Source of the DNA: Beroe ovata
Taxonomy: Eukaryota > Ctenophora > Nuda > Beroida > Beroidae
Direction of reading: 5' to 3'
DNA length: 16,354 nt
Assembly (NCBI GenBank): GCA_946803715.1
Contig: CAMPET010000435.1
Location: forward strand, 3,672 to 20,025
This document shows positions 7,558 to 13,600 of the stretch, one piece after another. The notes under the pieces were generated by a model. The model made no database searches, was not told the DNA's origin, and saw only the letters and a list, made by a program, of their open reading frames with translations. Every line of letters starts with the position of its first letter. Within the stretch, counting starts at the first letter, position 1. The position numbers and the translations under genes were made by a program.

Positions 7558-8657
7558 GTAGTGAAGAAACTGCAGGGTGGCACAGTCCTGTAGAAGATTC
7601 CCTGACCAGTAACTCGCCAGTTTTTCCGTGTAATGCAGCACGGACAACAGCTCTTCATACAGCACTCTCCGCAATCCTCGCTGTACTGGAGTCCGGGAGC
7701 TGGCGTCTGTCCACTCCACAGTGTCTTAGTCTTGTCTGCTTCCAACTGTGTGTGTGTGTGTGTGTGTTTGTGTGTGTATGTGTGTGTGTGTGTGGTGTGT
7801 ATGTATGATTGTGTCTGATTAGTGAGCACAACAGTGCCCAGTGTCACTGCATTACCAATTACTACAGTGATCTTTGCGGTAACTCCAGAAGAGAGAACAG
7901 AGAAATCTCTTTTCAATGCCATTTTAACTGTACTGAATGAATAACCTTTTTCTTCTTGAGTAGCTTGAGGAAGCTCATTATCATAAGACGGTCTCCAATC
8001 ACAGTTACACCCATCTCAACCAGGTTCCTCTCTTCTATCATCAGCAACACCTGCAATACAGTATACACTCAGATGATATATGGGAACCTATAGAGTGAGT
8101 AATGAGTGTTAGCTATACACTCAGGTGTACTAATTACTCAGATAATTGCTGATGTACATACTAATATATATATTCCTCTCAATTCCCTTCTGTACTCATA
8201 ACAATAGCTACACACTGACACAAGGAATGAAATGATTTTTGCCATGCTAACACTTGCCTTCCCTGTGATATTGTTGACAGTGAAGTTCTCTGTCAGATAA
8301 GAAAAGTTAATTCTGTCCAAGAACTGAGTACAGACTTGATCTGTGGTCCACTCTGTAAGAATGCCAGGTCAAATTGACAGAACAGAGAGAGGAAAATAAC
8401 AATTCCTTTTAACATATATGAAAAATTCAGATATGGACATGGTCCCAATTAGAGTACCAGGTTTTACACATTCATGGACGGTTTATAACTGGAAAATCAA
8501 TCTCCTCTAAATAACAATTCTGGTATACAAGAGATTTGAATGGTAATATATATTTACACTTACTAGCAATTTCAAGTGGGTCAAGCTGTACTAAATACTC
8601 TTCAGTTTCATTGATTGATTTGAGCTCCACATATCCAGGCTCTGTAGTGACTGGCAT
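5281..8657 (-). CDS. SAM-domain / Cys-rich / bacterial-PH-like protein, complete six-exon gene (239 aa)
   Basis: Exons on the minus strand are 8564-8657, 8258-8352, 7946-8050, 7556-7745, 5517-5602 and 5281-5430: 720 bases, 239 residues plus TAG, with every junction in phase. Residues about 31-97 form a SAM domain: an initial W33, an I60-T-G62 helix junction, then IEERNLVEMGV and IGDR before the last helix. This is a protein- or lipid-interaction module. Residues 119-138 hold a cluster of seven cysteines (CGECC, CCPCC), a possible palmitoylation or metal site. Residues 139-235 (WRVTGQGIFYRT, EYIDFRFVKDLEL, a long C-terminal helix) have the layout of bacterial-PH (YdbS/YdbT-like) domains. That call is by pattern only. 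TAG two codons before the ATG fixes the start. I do not know an ortholog. Cys-rich and lipid-binding features suggest a membrane-associated adaptor (inference). Confidence 0.82.
5517..5602 (-). CDS. SAM-bPH gene exon 5
   Basis: Acceptor CCCTTCTCCAG and donor CAT|GTAAGT are both strong. The exon encodes VKQEYIDFRFVKDLELNTSR followed by a second Cys group (CACCC). It starts with TG, completing the G left by exon 4 into valine 162. The 1.95-kb intron before it holds the satellite array. Confidence 0.87.
5603..6254. other. SAM-gene intron 4, proximal part
   Basis: Intronic sequence lies between exon 5 and the satellite. The palindrome ACGCGCGCGT occurs twice (5655-5664 and 5697-5706) around a CACGTACGTTCG core, giving a small CG-rich foldback patch in otherwise AT-rich DNA. 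No exon is seen. Confidence 0.5.
6255..7525 (+). repeat. Satellite array, 351-bp unit, about 3.6 copies
   Basis: Units begin at ATGTCGAGTAAC near 6255, 6606, 6958 and 7309, spaced 351, 352 and 351 bp. The last unit is cut at 217 bp by N and a CA microsatellite. Unit 1 is the most diverged. Units 2 and 4 are closer to each other than to unit 3 over most of their shared length. Minus-strand open frames of 75-126 codons recur only because the unit length is a multiple of three. They show no protein-like conservation. The array sits in the 1.95-kb intron 4 of the SAM gene. Confidence 0.92.
7526..7555 (+). repeat. (CA)n microsatellite at the exon 4 donor
   Basis: An N at 7526 is followed by 29 bases of pure CA. 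On the minus strand it is the (GT)n that starts intron 4 directly at the exon 4 boundary. Confidence 0.9.
7556..7745 (-). CDS. SAM-bPH gene exon 4 (Cys cluster, start of bPH-like domain)
   Basis: 63 codons plus one base run from LEADKTKTLW through the Cys cluster to WRVTGQGIFYRT...SFFTT. The acceptor is ...ACACACACAG at 7746, inside a CA repeat with no U-rich tract. The donor is ACTACAG|GTGTGTG at 7556/7555, inside a GT repeat. A second frame also gives a helical-looking peptide, but it has a TAA near the 5' end and the wrong phase for exon 5. The chosen frame joins both neighbours perfectly. Confidence 0.82.
7746..7801 (+). repeat. (TG)n microsatellite at the exon 4 acceptor
   Basis: About 55 bases of TG have a few TTTG/TATG breaks. 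On the minus strand it is the (AC)n that ends intron 3, taking the place of the usual pyrimidine tract. Confidence 0.9.
7946..8050 (-). CDS. SAM-bPH gene exon 3 (second half of SAM domain)
   Basis: The acceptor is TTGCAG at 8051, followed by 35 codons VLLMIEERNL...FLKLLKKKK. The IEE-L-EMG and GDR-x3-M pattern matches SAM helices 4-5. The donor AAG|GTTATT at 7946/7945 is a weak match to consensus. Reading through it reaches TGA after 11 codons, which would give a SAM-only protein. Confidence 0.85.
8258..8352 (-). CDS. SAM-bPH gene exon 2 (first half of SAM domain)
   Basis: The acceptor is TTCTTACAG at 8353. The exon encodes KWTTDQVCTQFL through NNITGK, helices 1-3 of a SAM domain. It ends at AAG|GCAAGTG, a GC donor. 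The nearest GT four bases on would break the frame, so this is a GC-AG intron. Confidence 0.87.
8564..8657 (-). CDS. SAM-bPH gene exon 1 (start codon)
   Basis: ATG at 8657 is preceded in frame by TAG GAA. The exon has 31 codons plus one base (MPVTTEPGYVELK... ending EIA) and donor GCTA|GTAAGTG at 8564/8563. The acidic N-terminal leader has a YVEL tyrosine before the SAM domain. Phase 1 end joins exactly to exon 2 to give lysine 32. Confidence 0.85.
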
Positions 8658-9327
8658 TTCCTACTTAGACAATTCAGTTAATATCTCGTGAAAATAAACA
8701 CAGATTAGACTATAAAAGCATTCTAAAGAATAATAACCTATTCTAATTTTCGCCAATGTATCTTTGACACTTTAGACATTGCAGAAATAATAGTGCATGA
8801 CTATTTAGTATTTAGACTTCAAATAGCTATAATGCCATCAAGCCAGTACAATATACAAGGTTCAGTCTGAAATCAATAGACAGTGATTAAATAAAATGAA
8901 TAAAAGGATGATGGTTATTTTCATAATTCACCACTGAACCACTAAATAGAATATGAATAAAGATGAAATAAAACAACAAGTACATTTATATTGGTTATCG
9001 ATCAATAAATCGTTTGAATGGGATATTTCAGCGGAATATTTTATTTCAACGGAATATTTCATGAACAATGACATGATTTTTGACGATGCTAGATTGCTGA
9101 TGAGCTTGCGCGCGCGACTTAATTCAGGACAGTCGACAAAGCCGGCTATGGGCTACAGGAATTATTTTTGATTGCATCCACAGGTTGCTATGCTGATTTG
9201 TTAAATGTTAATTTGTTTCAAACAAATTGTTTGGCGCGATGCCAGACCGCTGATGCAATCTGCGAAGCGGCTTGCGTCGCTTGGCCATTGGCTGTCGATG
9301 ATAGCCCCTGTCGCGAATTTCATTGAA
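8658..9327. other. Spacer upstream of the SAM gene
   Basis: AT-rich sequence containing the presumed promoter of the minus-strand SAM gene. No clear core promoter element is visible. GATGCTAGATTGCTGATG (about 9085) and GATGCCAGACCGCTGATG (about 9239) look like diverged copies of one word, the start of the GC-rich repeat zone. Confidence 0.4.
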
Positions 9328-9524
9328 TTGCGCGCGCGCCGCAAATCATTCTCAGAATTCTCGCTGGCGCGGCGCTCGCCGCTCCGCGTCAGCTAAGCCT
9401 AGCATCGCCAGGCAAGCGTCAGCAAGTCTGATAATAAACTTGCGCCGCGCGCGCGAAACGAAATCCTTGACATGGCCAGGGCTGTGCACACGTTGCGCGC
9501 CCCTGTTCTACTCAGTGAACTGAA

Positions 9525-9558
9525 AAGTCGTAGAAAGGACCAAGTCGTAGAAAGGACC
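9525..9558 (+). repeat. Two tandem copies of a 17-bp word
   Basis: AAGTCGTAGAAAGGACC is repeated exactly at 9525-9541 and 9542-9558, inside the GC-rich inverted-repeat block. Confidence 0.85.
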
Positions 9559-9611
9559 ACGGAGACGCGCAGCGCGCGCGGAGTATTTGGGTCACGCAGC
9601 GCGGGAACAGC

Positions 9612-9698
9612 CAGGGCCGGGTCTATCATCGATTGACAAAGCAATGCTAAACCTGAAACCATGTCGATCGATGATTATAGAGTTAGACCCTGGCCCTG
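9612..9698. repeat. 87-bp inverted repeat with CAGGGCC ends
   Basis: The left end is CAGGGCCGGGTCTATCATCG and the right end, reverse-complemented, is CAGGGCCAGGGTCTAACTC with ATCATCGATCG further in. CAGGGCC-type termini are common in hAT-derived elements, but no target duplication is visible. The related words at about 4863 and 9476 suggest a small repeat family. Confidence 0.5.
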
Positions 9699-9776
9699 TC
9701 GATAACTTCGTTTTGCGCGCGCGGCGCAAACTTATTCTCAGACTTAATTATTCCATATTCGGACGCATATCATTGC

Positions 9777-9803
9777 GCGGCTTGCAATATCAATGCAAGC
9801 CGC
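9777..9803 (+). repeat. Perfect 10-bp stem hairpin
   Basis: GCGGCTTGCA (9777-9786) and TGCAAGCCGC (9794-9803) are exact reverse complements around a 7-base loop. Confidence 0.8.
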
Positions 9804-9847
9804 AAGTTGCATTGCATCGCTAGCTACTGCTGGACTACAAGCCACTT

Positions 9848-9868
9848 TAAGTTTACATTGTAAACTTA
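9848..9868. repeat. 21-bp palindrome
   Basis: TAAGTTTACA, a central T, then TGTAAACTTA: two perfect 10-base arms with a single-base centre. Confidence 0.85.
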
Positions 9869-10362
9869 ATTTTATTTTTAAATTACAATTACTTTTGCGT
9901 CAGAGAAATAGAATTAGAATGAGAATCATACATTCGGCAAGTCAGATACTCATATTTGTCATTTTGTCGTAAATGTAATGAATTGCAGTTCCGATTCACA
10001 GTTGCACGTAGTCATGAACTTGACTTGAGAGATGAAGTTTTATAAGTAAGTATTTAGATTTATCGAAAAACATGATAAAACGCATATTAAAATTTAAATT
10101 TAAGTCCCTTATATTATATTTCGATCCTTAATTCAAATTGTATTCTGAATCTGATCAGCTATGGTCACGAAGGGTCTAACTCAAAGTTTAGAATTTGAAA
10201 TTTGAAATAAATGCCAATTTCGATATATATGTTTTTGAGCGGCTTCTAAATATTAAATTTTCTTTTCCTTGGTCATTGGTAGCATCGTGATGGTACTGAT
10301 AGTTTCATTTTCAACCAATAAAATTAAATATCAATAATTAAAAAACAATTTACCCCTCCTCC
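9869..10362. other. AT-rich 3' flank of the nuclear-protein gene
   Basis: Presumed 3' UTR and downstream sequence of the minus-strand gene ending at 10363. The only AATAAA on that strand that I noticed (plus-strand TTTATT near 9871) is about 490 bases past the stop. No gene seen. Confidence 0.4.
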
Positions 10363-10643
10363 TCAGATGCGAGTATTCCGACTCTTGGTTTTCTTCTCCG
10401 TGTGAGCGGAGAGATGTTGCTGTATCATCTTCGCCCGCGATCTCGTCATCTTGGTGTCAGTGGCCGGACTATCAGGGACCACATCCCGTAGTCCAGGCCT
10501 ATCCGGAATCACCGTTATCAACTCGGGACTACCGATGTGGGACTTGTGGAGTTTCCTCTTTCCTTGCCGGGGCTTGGTTGGTTGCTGTGTCGGAGTGAGG
10601 AAGTCAGAGTCGCTGTCTGATACCTCGACCGCGCCTCTTTTTC
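10363..10643 (-). CDS. Nuclear-protein gene, last exon
   Basis: The acceptor CTCCTTCTCAG at 10644 is followed by two bases and 92 codons, then TGA at 10365-10363. The G from the previous exon completes GGA. It contains the acidic run EVSDSDSDF, then LTPTQQ, a KPRQGKRKLHK basic group, PELITVIPD and a lysine-rich tail. The open frame continues upstream of the acceptor to 10734, but that part is intron. Confidence 0.88.
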
Positions 10644-13600
10644 CTGAGAAGGAGGGGACATTGTTAGCTTGAAATTTGAGACGATTATTCGGAAAATCAA
10701 AATTCGTATGATTCAGTCGCTCCTGAAGTATCATTAGTTCAGATTAAAGTTGATCCATCAAGTCATAGCTCTGGTCATAGCTCTGTTGATGAATTCTGGG
10801 AAATCTCCACTCTTCCTAATGAGTACGATTCCCGGCAACACACACATACACACATATAAACACAGACATTAACACACACTGACTCTGAAATTAACATATG
10901 CACACAGACACACACACAGACAATTAACACACACAAACACACAGAATTAACACACACAAACACAGAAATCAACACAGACACAAATACACACAGAAATTAA
11001 CACAGACACAGACTAAACACAGACATTAATACGGATACAGACATTAACACAGACATTAACACAGACATTAATACAGACACACACAGACAATGTTCACTCA
11101 TCAGTATACACAAAACACACTGTTGCCATGTTCAATACAACAATCTCGAAATAGAGAGACCATTTGGCCACTTTTATAGCGAGAAAAGTGTAGCACGCGT
11201 ATCATTCTGTGTCCAATCTTTCCAATTCCTAGTAAATTTCTCTAATTTTTAGTCAATTTCGCTAATTTAAAAAAAGGTTAAGTTTCACAGTTAAAAAGGG
11301 CGGAAAATTAACTTAAGTCACTTTTAGTTTTACCCAACGCGAGATTTTGATTGGGTGATCACTTTACTCCAACATTACCGTAATAATATAAATGGGAGGA
11401 AATAATATTTTCCCTAATTTATATGCATAATGTCCCGTTTAATATAACCCAAAGGCTACCCAGACCTAACGCTGCACATTGCCACACACTGCCCCCCTGA
11501 ATAACGTTATTTGTGATGAAATCATACGACTAACTAATGAATACGACTAACTAATGAATGTTATTAATTTTATTATGTCATTATTTGTGATTGTGATTCT
11601 GTGGAATAAAACTGCTCCGATGACACGAGAGAGCATTCTGATTCCAGTAGAACCGCTGATGACATATGATTCGCCGCCATCATCAATCTTGCATCAATCC
11701 TTGGATTAGAAAATCGATATCCAGAATTTTGTCATGTCTGCAGTATCTGTATCCCCATATCACCTCAATAATTGATTTCTATAGACAAGACATCGGATTC
11801 GTAAACTACTTTTCAACCTTTTATCTTATCAATTGCTAAACCTATAATATGGGAGTAGTATTGTGCAGGTTATTTCATACATTCGGAATATTTTACTAGA
11901 AAATTCTATGACGTCACTCGATTCCGGCTTGTATATCAGATAGCAGTTTCAAATTCTCCTCTAGAGGAGGATACGTCTAAACCACTTCCAGTTTCACTGC
12001 TGATGATAATTTGGGTTTAAGATTCTGTAATTTGGGTATCAGGTTCTGATCCTTATGGATGATCGGTCTTTGAGTCTGTGGTTGTTCTATTTTTCCACAC
12101 CTTTGTTCGCTTAAATTTCGCTGAAGTCCGAGTTGGAGTCGCGAGCCTTGCCAATAGCCACGGAATCTTGCTGCTCATTTCTTGTTCCAAATTTACATTC
12201 TTTCAGAATGAACCCATGCCTCTTTATCCTATACATCATATCAGCGCCCAAAGAGGTCAGATATCAACATGGGTGACCACTCTATAACACCACGACTCAC
12301 TACCACTACCCTGAAACCACATTCTGACATAAACAACTTCTGACGCCTGATTTCTGACAGCACTCTCTCACTAACACCTCTCTCTCTCACTAACACCTCT
12401 CTCTCTCACTAACACCTCTCTCTCACTAACACCTCTCTCTCACTAACACCTCTCTCTCACTAACACCTCTCTATCACTAACACCTCTCTCTCACTAACAC
12501 CACTGTGGCTCAGGTGGAACAGCGGCGAATTCTCAGGCGTAACTCTTGGCTGTCTCACGACTGGGGTATCCCCGGTTGGAAGTATAAGTTTGTGACGGGA
12601 ATCCCGCTACAAGGTGACGATGTGTTCCTCCAGGAGGTGAGGAGGGAGAGTCGCACACACGGTGACATGCTCCTCACAGATACCCGTGAGGGGTATGAGA
12701 ACTTGGTGTTGAAAACCCTGTGGACACTGCGTTACCATGGCAACAACAACTCAGAGTGCTCCTTCATGGTAAAGGTGGATTCCGACAGTTTTGTAAACGT
12801 GAAATTCCTGCACGAGTATTTCTCCTCAATTCCAGTGGACAGTGTTTTTTACGGTGGCTATAAACTGGGAGGGACCCCTGTACACAGACAGGGGCAGTGG
12901 GGGATAGGAGAGAGGGCGTGGCCACACCGCCTCCTCCCCTCTTACGCAGCGGGGGGCGGCTACGCACTCTCCACCCCGGCTGTGCAGCAGCTGTTAGCTG
13001 TGGCAGGGGCACAACCCCTATTCAGAGTGGAGGATGTGTATGTGGGTGCGCTGGCGCAGGCGGCAGGCATATCCGTCACACCAATACCAGACTGGGTGTG
13101 GTACCACGTGTATTACGGGTGTGTACTCATAGAGCATGCCACCTTCATGATAAATGTGAGGATTGAGTGGCAGGAGCTGTTTATACGGAAGTGGGTGCAA
13201 GGAGGGGACTACTGCTGGGTCGAGGGACCCTATGTCCCCGAACACTTTTTCGCGGTCTTGGTTTTACTCGGCTTCACGGGACTCGTCACCCTCACCGTAT
13301 ACTCGTACACCCAAGTCGTGAACTACCGGGAGACTCGACAGAAGTGGTGTTGAGCATTTTGTAATTTCACACATTGTTACTTTCAGAATTCACCATTTTC
13401 TAGTTTTGACGATTTGTAAATTTGCATCTTTAGATTCACCCGTGTGTATTGCTTTTTGGAGAAGTGATTTAACACTTAAGTTTAAGACATTTATATTTCG
13501 AATTTAGGAATATTTGTAATAGTTTAAGTGGTTAAAGTTTATAAAGGGTTCTTGTTCTACCTTTCTTAGCCAGGCGAGGGGACGAGCTGATGAGCATGTC

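Larger units (their letters stand above)
9328..9741. repeat. GC-rich inverted-repeat block, possible non-autonomous element
   Basis: A 33-bp segment at 9428-9460 is the inverted match, 29 of 33 bases, of 9709-9741 (core GCGCGCGCGGCGCAA). A third, shorter relative lies at 9328-9355. The 9428-9741 pair would bound a 314-bp foldback unit. I find no target-site duplication, so whether it is a MITE is open. Open frames through this block are low-complexity Arg/Ala translations and not genes. Confidence 0.6.

Noticed and set aside
7560-7719. Alternative frame of SAM-gene exon 4 giving a helical peptide (GLRRVLYEELLSVLHYTEKL)
   Set aside because: Needs an acceptor after an in-frame TAA and ends in phase 2, which does not fit exon 5. 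The Cys-rich frame fits both junctions exactly.
9205-9823. Several Arg/Ala-rich open frames on both strands
   Set aside because: Produced by GCGCGC-rich inverted repeats; no domain or splice support.
10838-11092. Regular CA-rich units considered as a CRISPR-like array
   Set aside because: Units are degenerate, adjacent and without unique spacers. It is a eukaryotic minisatellite.
11867-11995. Possible further upstream GT31 exon ending LPVSLLMIIW
   Set aside because: Open with plausible splice edges, but AT-rich coding and no match to GT31 stem regions. Kept only as a weak lead.
12078-12287. 69-codon plus-strand frame upstream of GT31
   Set aside because: Overlaps the true short GT31 exon in a different frame; no ATG start.
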